Source: Chthonomonadaceae bacterium (lineage in GTDB: Bacteria > Armatimonadota > Chthonomonadetes > Chthonomonadales > Chthonomonadaceae). From it: a stretch of DNA of 64,000 nucleotides. The notes beneath the pieces were generated by a model, which saw nothing but the letters and a program-made list of their open reading frames with translations, searched no databases and had not been told where the DNA came from. The position numbers and the translations under genes are program-made. Location: positions 34,076-98,075 of the forward strand of contig DAIDKH010000005.1 of the NCBI GenBank assembly GCA_027450145.1, in the 5' to 3' direction. Shown here in pieces: positions 44,272 to 53,400 of the stretch; position 1 is the stretch's first letter; each line of letters opens with the position of its first letter.

Positions 44272-46167
44272 ATGCACGTAAGAGGTTCGAGCCATTTGGC
44301 GCCCCTGACGACTCTCGTTTTGATTGCACTAATATTTGCCCACCCTACTGTGACGCAGGCAAATGTTGCAGGAGGCGGAGACCTTGGCCCGGCAGTGAAA
44401 CTTGTGCGATCGGCCGATGAGGTAACCCTAACCAACGGCATCGTGAAGGCCGTTATAGATACAGAAAATGCCACGGTTGTGTCCTTGCTCTACCAAGGTC
44501 ACGAGCTGGTAAGCAAAAGCGGGCGCCACAAAACCATCTACTTCAGTATGTCTGGCGGGAGATCCTACGAGACCCCACAGCACTGTATTTACTCCGTGAC
44601 CAGGGCCACAGCGAACATGGTGGATATTTCGTGCGACCGTATCTACAATCCACTTGTAGACAAACAGCCCTGGAATTTAGATATACATTTCGTGCTTCGA
44701 CGCGGTAATTCTGGGCTCTATGTTTATGCTATTGTCAGCCATCCGGCTCAATTCCCCACGGCAAGTATGGGCGAATGGCGAATGGTATGGTCGATGCCGC
44801 AGACCAAAACGACTGCTCTCCTTGAGCGTGTCTATGTTGACAACCTACGGCATTGGAAGATGCCAACGCCGTTCGACTTCTTGCACTCCCATCAGATGGG
44901 AATCAAAGAGGTGGTGCAATTTACCACCGGTCAATGGAACGGGCAGTACGACTGTAAATATGAGTACAGTGCCGATATTGGGAGCATACCTTGCTATGGC
45001 GAAGCCAGTGATGTGAACAACTTGGGAGCGTGGATCGTTCTGGGTTCACACGACTATTTTAATGACGGTCCTGTTAAAAACGATCTAACTGCAGCCACTG
45101 GATTACTTCACCTTATGTTGTACGCCGAGCACTATGGTGGTCGCGGTTTTGTAATTAATCACGGTCAATCATGGAGCAAAATTTATGGGCCGTGGTTCCT
45201 CTACTTAAACCATAAACACGGTGGGCATGCCTGTTGGCTGGACGCACAAGCACAAGCGCGTGCGGAACGTCGTGCACAACCTTACAACTGGATTGCTAAT
45301 GCAGACTATCCACCTGCTGGCCAATGGGGAAGTGCCCAAGGAAAATTTAAGGTGGAGGATGCCCTGCAGCCCAGGGTCTCTGGGGCCGGCGCTTGGGTTG
45401 GTCTTGCACAGCCGCAGGTAGCGGCCGGTAACTGGCAGTACCAGGGAAGTGCCTACCAATACTGGGCGCGTGCTGACAGTTCCGGAGCGTTTACACTGCC
45501 TGCAATACGCCCAGGTAAGTACGAATTATACGCATTTACAGCAGGCGCGGTAGGGGAGTATAGTCACACCAATATTAACATAGAGCCAGGGAAAAGGCTC
45601 GTTCTTGGAACGCTGGTTTGGCACGTTAGGCATCCAGGCAAGGTGATTGCCTGGCAGATTGGAATACCCAACCGAACCGCAGCAGAATTTCGACATGGTC
45701 AAGACTACTGGGTGCCATATTTATTCACGAAGTTTCCGTCGGAGTTCACTAATCCGCTAGACTACTATGTATCGAAGGGCAACTGGTCAAGCGCCTGGAA
45801 CTACGCTCAAACTACATGGATGAAAAATGGCACTAACAAAATATGGAAGTGGAATATTCACTTTTCCCTGAAGTCAGTACCCCGCGGCACGTCCACATTA
45901 ACCATTGCCTTCGCTGGCGCATACCAGGGCGACCTAAACGTCTACGTGAACAACACCAGGTCACCGGTTGCAACAGTTCGCCCTGCTGATGAAGGCGGTA
46001 ACGCCCTTCTTCGCGAAGCAGTTCACGCTAAATATGGAGTATCTTACGTGAAAGTACCGGACTTGGATCTTAAGGCAGGTAATAACGTGATTACTCTCGC
46101 GCCTACAGAGGTACACGGTGGCTTTACGAACTTTATGTACGACTACCTCGACTTCGAACTACCCTAG
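44272..46167 (+). CDS. Rhamnogalacturonan lyase, polysaccharide lyase family 4-like
   Basis: This 631-residue exported enzyme cuts the rhamnogalacturonan I backbone by beta-elimination. It has a signal peptide (~1-30) and an N-terminal super-beta-sandwich catalytic domain (~45-340) starting with VTLTNGIVKAVIDTENATVVSLLYQGHEL. A fibronectin-like part follows (~360-450; ...GKYELYAFTAGAVGEYS), then a C-terminal carbohydrate-binding-like beta-sandwich (~460-630; ...WKWNIHFSLKSVPRGTSTLTIAFAGA). The three-domain order is that of PL4. The start is ATG at 44272 after AAGGATAGG. A strong terminator follows. Confidence 0.88.
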   Translation: MHVRGSSHLAPLTTLVLIALIFAHPTVTQANVAGGGDLGPAVKLVRSADEVTLTNGIVKAVIDTENATVVSLLYQGHELVSKSGRHKTIYFSMSGGRSYETPQHCIYSVTRATANMVDISCDRIYNPLVDKQPWNLDIHFVLRRGNSGLYVYAIVSHPAQFPTASMGEWRMVWSMPQTKTTALLERVYVDNLRHWKMPTPFDFLHSHQMGIKEVVQFTTGQWNGQYDCKYEYSADIGSIPCYGEASDVNNLGAWIVLGSHDYFNDGPVKNDLTAATGLLHLMLYAEHYGGRGFVINHGQSWSKIYGPWFLYLNHKHGGHACWLDAQAQARAERRAQPYNWIANADYPPAGQWGSAQGKFKVEDALQPRVSGAGAWVGLAQPQVAAGNWQYQGSAYQYWARADSSGAFTLPAIRPGKYELYAFTAGAVGEYSHTNINIEPGKRLVLGTLVWHVRHPGKVIAWQIGIPNRTAAEFRHGQDYWVPYLFTKFPSEFTNPLDYYVSKGNWSSAWNYAQTTWMKNGTNKIWKWNIHFSLKSVPRGTSTLTIAFAGAYQGDLNVYVNNTRSPVATVRPADEGGNALLREAVHAKYGVSYVKVPDLDLKAGNNVITLAPTEVHGGFTNFMYDYLDFELP

Positions 46168-46186
46168 AAGAAGGCCACGATTCCCT

Positions 46187-46234
46187 GCCCGACTTCACGT
46201 TACGACCATTAACATCGTGTAGTCGGGCGTTTTC
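46187..46234 (+). terminator. Terminator after the lyase gene
   Basis: GCCCGACT (46187-46194) pairs with AGTCGGGC (46221-46228), extended inside by CACG/CGTG, and is followed by GTTTTC. Confidence 0.8.
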
Positions 46235-46554
46235 GGTACTCGACGTAGTGTTGAATTGCGACGATTGTTTGAAGCCAGGGCGTAGTAGAGTTATTGTTGC
46301 AACGCTAAATCAACGGTTGTAAGCCGCACTATTTGTTCTAAAATGGCTGCCTCATCGTTTATTGTTGTATGGTACGTGGCACTCTACTATAACGAAATTA
46401 GCTGCCGTCGCGCAGTTTGCGGAATTGCCGCACGGTGTTTGCCTGTTATAGAGTATTAGACTTTTCACACCGGTTAACAAGACCGTGCCAGCCTTCACCG
46501 TGAGGTAGAATATTGTGCGAACAAACACTCGTAATGAAAGGGTTGTGAAATAGA
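46235..46554 (+). other. 320-bp gap upstream of the Dabb gene
   Basis: No gene is seen. The gap holds a short inverted repeat (TGCGG...CCGCA near 46418-46432) and AT-rich runs that may hold the promoter of the following genes. No copy of the pectin operator motif was found here. Confidence 0.4.
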
Positions 46555-46848
46555 GTGGTCGAACACATCGTTCTATTTAAATGGAAAGAGGGAACACCCG
46601 CATCGGCAATCGATGGGGTAATGACGGCGTTACGAGCCCTGCAAAAGGATATTGAAGGAATCGTCTCGCTGTCGGCTGGCAAGGACTTCTCGGGTCGAGG
46701 CCAGGGTTATACGCACTGCCTTCACGTGCAGTTTGAGAGCAGGGCCGCGCTTGACGCCTACGGGCCACATCCTTCGCACCAAACTGTTGTCCAAAATCTG
46801 ATAAATCCAATTCGCGACGCCGTGTTAGCGTTTGATTACGAAATCTGA
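46555..46848 (+). CDS. Dabb-family (stress-responsive A/B barrel) protein
   Basis: This 97-residue protein is a dimeric alpha-beta barrel type: VEHIVLFKWKEGTPASAIDGVMTALRALQKDIEGIVSLSAGKDF, then THCLHVQFESRAALDAYGPHPSHQTVV. The family binds or modifies small aromatic or unstable metabolites. Sequence does not match rhamnose mutarotase, which also has this fold. The start is GTG at 46555. It lies 22 bp before the RhaD-like gene, so they are probably co-transcribed. Confidence 0.85.
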   Translation: MVEHIVLFKWKEGTPASAIDGVMTALRALQKDIEGIVSLSAGKDFSGRGQGYTHCLHVQFESRAALDAYGPHPSHQTVVQNLINPIRDAVLAFDYEI

Positions 46849-46870
46849 AGTCTGTTAAAATGGAGCAAAT

Positions 46871-47695
46871 ATGCGCCTGAGTGAACCCTATCCGACAATT
46901 GAAACCCTGGTACGACTTGTAGGCGAAGCTGGCCAACGGCTGGCGGAAATTGAGGCAAGTGAAGGCGCTGCCGGGAACATATCGATATACGTTGGATGGG
47001 AAATTGATCCAAGTCCTGTTTTTCCTGATAGTCAACCTGTAGAGTTACCGATAGCAGCTCCTGAATTGGAAGGATTTGGCTTACTTGTAACTGGCAGTGG
47101 TCGCAGGCTGCGCGAGATCGCAGGGGACCCTGGCGCTAATCTCTGCTTCGTGAAAGTGGGGCCTGGTGGCAGGCACGGGACTCTCTTCTCCTCACCGCAC
47201 CGCCTGTTTCAGCGACCAACGTCGGAGTTCAACTCCCATGTGGCAGTACACCGTGATCAGGTTATGCGTCACAACCTTAACTTTCATGCCATCATCCATG
47301 CCCAACCACTTCACCTTGTCTACTTGAGCCACGTACCTCGGTATCAGGAGACATTCTCGATGAGCCGTAGCCTTCTACGATGGCAGCCCGAGGCGATTGT
47401 TAATCTGCCAGATGGTGTGGGGTTTCTTCCCTTCCTGCTGCCGGGGTCGCCTGAGATGATGCTTGGTAACGTGCGGCTTATGAGGGACCACCGAGTGGTT
47501 GTTTGGGGTAAACACGGTGTAATGGCGCGATCTGACGTGAGCGTAAAGCGTGCTACAGACTTAATTGAATATGCGGAGACAGGAGCGCGGTATGAATACC
47601 TTAACCTGTCGAACCATGGGTTGGCAGATGGTCTAACCGCGCACGAATTGCGTCAGATATGCGACTCGTTCCATGTAGAACAGAAATTCTTCTAG
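46871..47695 (+). CDS. Class II aldolase, rhamnulose-1-phosphate aldolase-like
   Basis: This 274-residue zinc aldolase of the RhaD/FucA family is predicted to split rhamnulose-1-phosphate into dihydroxyacetone phosphate and lactaldehyde, in line with rhamnose released by the pectin genes. The metal-binding region reads IIHAQPLHLVYLSH (His143, His148) and a second site is WGKHGVMA. In the E. coli enzyme the first site is His-X-His; here the second position is Gln. ASEGAAGNISIYV near residues 36-48 is the usual N-terminal loop of class II aldolases. Substrate assignment depends on context, as other sugar aldolases share the fold. No rhamnose isomerase or kinase is in the window. Confidence 0.82.
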   Translation: MRLSEPYPTIETLVRLVGEAGQRLAEIEASEGAAGNISIYVGWEIDPSPVFPDSQPVELPIAAPELEGFGLLVTGSGRRLREIAGDPGANLCFVKVGPGGRHGTLFSSPHRLFQRPTSEFNSHVAVHRDQVMRHNLNFHAIIHAQPLHLVYLSHVPRYQETFSMSRSLLRWQPEAIVNLPDGVGFLPFLLPGSPEMMLGNVRLMRDHRVVVWGKHGVMARSDVSVKRATDLIEYAETGARYEYLNLSNHGLADGLTAHELRQICDSFHVEQKFF

Positions 47696-47700
47696 AATAG

Positions 47701-48840
47701 ATGACACGCGTTCTCACGAGGTATCTCGTTAGGGAGATGGCCGTGCCCTTTCTCATAGGGCAGTGTGCTATCGTGATGATGTTGACTGGGTCTGTGCTTT
47801 ACAACAACGCGAACCTGTTTGTTCAGTTTCAGGTGCCAGCCTTAATGGTGTTAAGGCTGGCTCTGTTTTTTATCCCGTTTCTAATCAATATGACAATGCC
47901 CGTAGCTATGGCAGTTGCGGCAAGCCTTGCAATCAGTCGTTTAAGCCGCGACTCTGAAATCACAGTGATGAGAGCATCGGGGATTAGTCTATTTCGTATT
48001 TTTCTACCGGTTTTCTGTTGCGGGCTTTTTGTTTCTGTGGCAGATTTCTATTTTGGCGAGTACGTAGTCCCCGGCTCAATCATTAAATACGAGCAAGTTT
48101 TAGGGCAGCTTGAAACGCAGTTTAAGAACCTAATGCCGTTAGCCGGGCAGACGGTAGCACTAGATGGTAAAACAGTAGTGGGTGTGCGCAGTATGACGGC
48201 ACATTCTGGTTACATTGCTCTTCAAGGAATTTCCATTAACTCCACGGCGCAAATGCTGAATGGTTCGGCGCAGCCGTTTCTTGCCCTTGCAAAGACGGGT
48301 ACGTATGAGAATGGACACTGGACTCTTATCAATCCGGTAGTAATCGCCTTTAACCCCGATAACCCATCCACATTTACGCAATCTACATCGGCTAGCATAA
48401 CCTACAACATACCAGTAGACCCGCAGTTCTTTCAAAGTGGCTTTCAATTGCAGATGCCGATGGGACAAATGGCACAGTCTTCAATGCTTACATTTTCTCA
48501 ATTGGGTAAGCAGCTTGCTCAAGATCGCCGTAACCACTATTCAGATCCATCTCGTGTACTGGACTATAACTTCAAGCTATCTGTTCCTTTCTCATGCCTG
48601 GTTATGGCTCTGTGTTGCCCGCCTATCGCGATGAAATTTGGTAAAGGCGGTGGATTTATGGGCACTCTGCTTTCCATTTGCCTGGTTTTTGTCTATTGGA
48701 ATACGCTCCTCCTCGCCCGGATTTTGGGATCCCCTGGACCACAAGGTGGTGCACCGCTGCTGTCGCCCGTAGTAGCCGCATGGTCACAAAACGTGTTGTT
48801 CGCTCTGGCTGGCGTCTGGCTTTTGAGGCGAAGTGAATAG
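47701..48840 (+). CDS. LptF/LptG-family permease
   Basis: This 379-residue membrane protein is of the YjgP/YjgQ family, whose members form the transmembrane part of the lipopolysaccharide transporter LptB2FG. The layout is three N-terminal helices (to ~115), a ~150-residue periplasmic jellyroll-like part (about 120-265; QTVALDGKTVVGVRSM...), and three C-terminal helices with RVLDYNFKLSVPFSCLVMALCCPPIAMKFGKGG. The block RLSRDSEITVMRASGIS near 80-96 is the family coupling helix. Only one of the usual pair is present here. It starts five bases after the aldolase stop. Confidence 0.88.
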   Translation: MTRVLTRYLVREMAVPFLIGQCAIVMMLTGSVLYNNANLFVQFQVPALMVLRLALFFIPFLINMTMPVAMAVAASLAISRLSRDSEITVMRASGISLFRIFLPVFCCGLFVSVADFYFGEYVVPGSIIKYEQVLGQLETQFKNLMPLAGQTVALDGKTVVGVRSMTAHSGYIALQGISINSTAQMLNGSAQPFLALAKTGTYENGHWTLINPVVIAFNPDNPSTFTQSTSASITYNIPVDPQFFQSGFQLQMPMGQMAQSSMLTFSQLGKQLAQDRRNHYSDPSRVLDYNFKLSVPFSCLVMALCCPPIAMKFGKGGGFMGTLLSICLVFVYWNTLLLARILGSPGPQGGAPLLSPVVAAWSQNVLFALAGVWLLRRSE

Positions 48841-48921
48841 CCCTTTTTGCCAGTATTCTGCACAACTAGTAATTAGCATAGTAATAATCTTATAAGCTAT
48901 GGAACAAACAACATGTAAGAA

Positions 48922-48939
48922 CGAAGATCATCATCTTCG
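48922..48939. promoter_or_regulatory. Perfect hairpin upstream of the LuxR-type gene
   Basis: CGAAGAT and ATCTTCG form seven perfect pairs around a CATC loop. It lies about 60 bp before the chosen start. It may be an operator or transcript-leader hairpin. Confidence 0.4.
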
Positions 48940-48996
48940 CAGTTGACTAAGAGGCCCGCGCCAACACTTACTGCGGCGGGTAGCGGGAAAGAGGCT

Positions 48997-49236
48997 ATGT
49001 CTCATCTAAACGGTAACGCGTCGGACGACAACATTCGGCTGACCCGACGTGAACTGGAGATTCTGGCCCTTATAGTTGAAGGGCACTCCAGTAAACATGT
49101 TGCAGATCTTTTGTTCGTTTCCAAACGAACGGTAGATTTCCATCTGGATAATATCTATCAGAAACTGGAAGTAAACAACAGAATGCAGGCCTTGCAGCGT
49201 GCTGCCAGGCTCGGGTTGCTAACGGTATCATCCTGA
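48997..49236 (+). CDS. Single-domain LuxR-type HTH protein
   Basis: This 79-residue protein is almost entirely a GerE/LuxR DNA-binding domain: LTRRELEILALIVEGHSSKHVADLLFVSKRTVDFHLDNIYQKLEVNNRMQAL. No receiver or sensor domain is fused. The start is uncertain: ATG at 48997 has GGGA eight bases upstream; TTG at 48943 would add 18 residues. It has a strong terminator behind it. The target genes are not known, and a stand-alone domain of this size may need a partner or autoregulate. Confidence 0.8.
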   Translation: MSHLNGNASDDNIRLTRRELEILALIVEGHSSKHVADLLFVSKRTVDFHLDNIYQKLEVNNRMQALQRAARLGLLTVSS

Positions 49237-49245
49237 CACAACTGA

Positions 49246-49285
49246 ACAAACGGTCTCGACTGCACCAACAGTCGGGGCCGTTTGT
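49246..49285. terminator. Bidirectional terminator between LuxR-type and YjbR genes
   Basis: ACAAACGGTCTCGACTG (49246-49262) pairs with CAGTCGGGGCCGTTTGT (49269-49285), 17 pairs with two G-T pairs and a six-base loop. It sits between convergent genes. Confidence 0.85.
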
Positions 49286-49328
49286 CATGTATGGTGGCAA
49301 ATATGACTGAACCCGCGGCATTAAGCGT

Positions 49329-49715
49329 TTAGCTTAGACTTGCCAGGTATGAATTGCGCAGTCGAGCCGGTACTATGCAGGCCCATGCGTCAGTAAGCAG
49401 TTCGCTTAATTCGTCCGGATCGATTTCAGTAAGCCGCACTAGAATGGCCGGGAAGCCGTTGTAGTGGGGTTCAGTAAAGAATTTCACCGGGTCAGCTTCG
49501 AGCAGCATCTGCTTCTCAGCCTCGTTTTGAACCCTAACCGCCAAAATATCAAGACGAGGAACCTTGGGTTTTTGAGGCTCCACCCTTTCCATCCACACCC
49601 AGGCGAATCCCTTTGTCTTGTCACCTTTCATGACAAAGAACGAGCAGCCGTCTGGATGAACGGCAGCCCCCGGTAGTTTGCTAGCGATCATGCCAGCCTC
49701 TTCAAGAGTTATCAC
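49329..49715 (-). CDS. MmcQ/YjbR-family protein
   Basis: This 128-residue protein has the CyaY-like double-wing fold of the YjbR family: FFVMKGDKTKGFAWVWME, KFFTEPHYNGFPAILVRLTEIDPDELSELLTDAW. Some members have been called DNA-binding but the function is not settled. The start GTG at 49715 is chosen since GGAG lies ten bases upstream; the TTG at 49724 is only two bases from GGAG. It is monocistronic. Confidence 0.85.
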   Translation of the reverse strand: MITLEEAGMIASKLPGAAVHPDGCSFFVMKGDKTKGFAWVWMERVEPQKPKVPRLDILAVRVQNEAEKQMLLEADPVKFFTEPHYNGFPAILVRLTEIDPDELSELLTDAWACIVPARLRNSYLASLS

Positions 49716-50152
49716 CAGTTGCAATCTCCTTCTATCTCCACATTAATTATCCATGTGGGACCAGTTTACACTTAACACGTGTAAACATAGTCGGGTGAAA
49801 GTATAATACAGCCAGTACAACACTCTACCCTCCCGTTTATTGCGGTTTATGACGTGTATGAGGCCAAGTGACCTTCATGCAATTTATTGGGTTTAATTGT
49901 GTGTATGTGGTTGTAGCGGTGTACAGTTTAGCAGGGGGTGCAGTACAGCAACTCACTAGTGCCAGGTGACTAAAAAAGTTTCAGATCCCTAACTCTTTGA
50001 GCACGCAGTTAGATTGCAAATGCAATTAAAATAGTTTTGTAGTCGTGAAGGATTCAACGTGCAGAGTATAGCATTAACCTATATAAATACTCTGTGTCAA
50101 ATTGCAAGTCATCATTAAGATAATGTTTTCAGCGGTTCGCGGGAGGCAGATT
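49716..50152. other. 437-bp divergent intergenic region with two perfect inverted repeats
   Basis: GTTTACAC (49764-49771) and GTGTAAAC (49779-49786) form a palindrome near the YjbR start, a likely operator. CAGAGTAT (50062-50069) and ATACTCTG (50087-50094) form a second one about 60 bp before the BON-like gene. No gene is supported between them. Confidence 0.5.
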
Positions 50153-50398
50153 ATGACAACTATCGACAACAAAGAGACGACACGACGGGTTCGCGCTGAG
50201 GTAGCTCGAAGAAACATCGACTCGACTATGTTGAATGTGTCCGTTCTGGGAACAACAGTCCATTTCATTGGTTTCATTTCAAAGCTACGCTCTCACGAGG
50301 AGGTCGATTTGAAAGAGGAGATGGAGGCTATCACCCATTTGGTGCAGATGCACTGTGGGGTACGAGAGGTTGTTTGGGAGACAAAAGTGCGTAGCTAG
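50153..50398 (+). CDS. Small BON-domain-like protein
   Basis: This 81-residue protein has a predicted alpha-beta layout like a single BON domain: RRVRAEVARRNIDSTMLNVSVLGTTVHFIGFISKLR, then EEMEAITHLVQMHCGVREVVWETKV. BON domains bind phospholipids or other ligands in envelope proteins, but this one has no signal peptide. The start is ATG at 50153, with GGGAGG six bases upstream. The longer in-frame start at 50102 lacks a site. The family call is by pattern, not certain. Confidence 0.6.
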   Translation: MTTIDNKETTRRVRAEVARRNIDSTMLNVSVLGTTVHFIGFISKLRSHEEVDLKEEMEAITHLVQMHCGVREVVWETKVRS

Positions 50399-50405
50399 TG
50401 GCGTC

Positions 50406-50433
50406 GCTGGGCAGGCATGATCACCTGCCCAGC
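50406..50433. terminator. Terminator between the BON-like gene and the tricorn gene
   Basis: GCTGGGCAGG (50406-50415) and CCTGCCCAGC (50424-50433) form a perfect ten-pair stem with an eight-base loop. It sits between convergent genes. Confidence 0.75.
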
Positions 50434-50455
50434 CGCGTCATTACAGCAGGAGTTG

Positions 50456-53400
50456 CTAACCTGTTGGCAAAGTTAGTCGGGGTCGGTTCCCAAAGGTTGG
50501 GCGTAAGGAACGAATTTCCTCTAGCTGCTTGTTGGCTAGCTCTATGGCGTGATCTAGTTGAGGATCTTTTCCCGCAGCATAATCCTGTGGCGCGATGTCA
50601 ATGTCGATGTCTGGGTCCGTACCGTAATTTTCAACCCCCCAGCCAACGTCGTTGAACCAGAATGAGAACTCTGGCTGTGTCGTTACTGCGCCGTCTGCAA
50701 GCGGGTTTCTCGGTGAGATGCCGATTACGCCGCCCCAGGTGCGCTTGCCGAGTAGCGGACCGATTTTCATTAGCTTAAAGCTGTGACTGAAAATGTCGCC
50801 ATCGGATCCTGCCCACTGATTAGTTACAGCCACAACCGGTCCTGGGATGGCGTACGCCGGGTAGCTTTCTGGTTTGCCCCAACGTTGAAGATCGTACCCT
50901 AAGGGCTTTCTTGCAACTTTTTCCAGTAGGAGTTGCGAAACGTGGCCGCCCCCGTTGTAACGAACGTCGACAATAAGTCCGTCGTATGCGGACTCAGCCA
51001 TCCACAGTCTGTGAAATTCGGCGAAACCGTATGCTCCCATGTCGGGTATGTGCAAGTAGCCAACCCGGTTGTTGGTGCGGGCGTGTACCGCTTGGCGGTT
51101 GTTCTCAACCCATTCGCGGTAGAGTGCACGACTTTCACTCCTCAATGTCTGCACGCGTACAGTGCGGGAATCGCCATCACGCACAACAGTTATTTCAACC
51201 TCGTTCTTAGCCTGGTTCAACAGTAACCTGCTAGGTGTCTGCGTTCTGGTGACTGGCGCGCCATTGACCGCCGTGATAACATCGCCGGCACGAACGTCTA
51301 CCCCAGGGGCTCGCAATGGTGAGTCAAAATCGGTATCACCACTTGTGCCTTGCACCACATGATCTACCACACAGGTGTCGTTGGTTTCGTCCCATTTGAA
51401 TGTGGCGCCTAGGAGGCCAATAGGATAGTGCGGTTCCTTACGGTAGTCTCCTCCCATCTCGTAGGCGTGAGAAGTACCAAGTTCGCCTTGCATTTCCCAC
51501 AGCAGATCAGAGAACTCACCGCGCGTTCCAACACGGTCTAGCAACGGTGCGTAGCGGTTCCAAACCAAATCCCAATCAACGCCGCTCATATCCTCCGACC
51601 AGAAGTACTCCTTTTGAAGCTGCCACGCTTCGCGCGCCATCTGTCTCCATTCCGTGGGAGGATCGACTAGAATTCTGATTCGGCCGACGTCGACTAGCCC
51701 GCTTTTGCGGCCCGGTTCGTCTCCAGCCTTTTCGTCCAGCTTCTGTCCAGCCTTAACAATACGCAGACCTTTACCCTGACGAAGAAGCATCAACTTACCA
51801 GATTGCTGGACTTGCACCATCTTGACCCCGGAGGCGAGCACCTCCGGCTTGTTTCCACCATAGGTAAAGCACTCGAGAACGCCAGACTCGTCGTCACCAT
51901 GGTCCAGCGCACTCCTAATCGGCTGGCTAATCCACATCGCTCCGGTTTTTAACGCAGTGATCTGACTGTAATCACCCACGGGTACTGGGAATGGTACAAC
52001 ACGGCTTGTTATATCCTCGAAGTCAATTTCTATAGGTTTAATTGCGGATTCCTGCGTTTTTTCCGTGTCTACGTTTCCAGTCTGCTCAGCACCATGCGGT
52101 TTTTCTTCCTCCTCGGGCATGCTGACGAAGGGGGACAGCGTTTTAGATTGCAGTGTGACAAGGTAGGGTCTGCAGCCACGCGGAAATCCTAAATTGAAGT
52201 GAAGGGAGTCATATACCGGCATGAAATCTCGGTTGGCAAGGAAGCAAATGTACCGTCCTTCCGGATCCCATGAAGGATCAAAGTCAGCGAGCACCGGTGA
52301 TGTGATTGGGTGTGTCTCGCCAGTTTCCACGCTCCAAACTGTTATTGCTACAGTTGCGGCGGTGGTTCGATGACCATAAGCCGCCCATCTGCCATCTGGT
52401 GACCACTTTACTCCGGCTGTTGCACCATATTCGCTAGTTGCCACAACCAACGACGAGGAGTCGTCGAGATCTACGCAGAGCAGCTCGTTTCGATGATTGG
52501 CTATAAGCACCTTGTTAGAAGTGGGATTAACTTCGATAGAGTAGGGGCGGCCAATATCGAGCTTTTCTAGCACCACGGGCAAACTATCTTCGCGATGAAT
52601 TTGCAATCGCTGGACGCCGTCATGGTCAACAACCGTTAGAAAACCTTTTCCGTCGTGAAGCCACGTGGTCATTTTGTAGCGTGTCGTGGTGTCGTCAACG
52701 CCGTGTTGGTGAACAGCCCCCTGAAAGGCATCGAGGTCGAAGCTTCGGCCGCGAGCTGTCACCGCTAGTTGTGAGGTGGTCGGGTGTATGCTGCTCTGTT
52801 CGAGGTAATCGCCCGCGTCGACGAATTTGCGATTGCGCTGCGTCCGCGAACCAAAATAGTCAATCTTAACCTCGGTGCTGGTGGCAGCGGCAACATTGTA
52901 CACCCAAAGGTTTGCGCCACTTTGGTAGACGATGCGGCTGCCGTCGCTCGAGGGGAATCTTGCGAAATAATCGCGGTGAAATGTTTGCTGTTTAAGTTCC
53001 TCACCCGCGAGTGTGCATGAATACAGGTTGGCGATACCTTCATGATCGCTTAGAAAGTAAATACGGTCGCCAATCCACATTGGGCGAACCGGATTTCCCT
53101 TTAAGGTGATAAGTCGATTAAAGTTACCGTCTCCTGTCGCATCAATCCACAGGTCGCCCGCCGTACCTCCCCGGTACCTTTTCCAACGAGCGGGATCATT
53201 ATTGTTGCGTCCTATCACAGCACCGCCATTTGGTCCATAGGAGAGTGACATCGCCTCACCCAGGCCCAAAGGTGTTGTAAGACCGCCGGCTACAGGCACT
53301 GAATGCAGCACGGGCGCTCGGAATGGCTGACCGTAACCGGAGACAAAGACGATAGCGCTGCCATCCTGAGACCATGTGACAGGCATACAGTTGACGCCAA

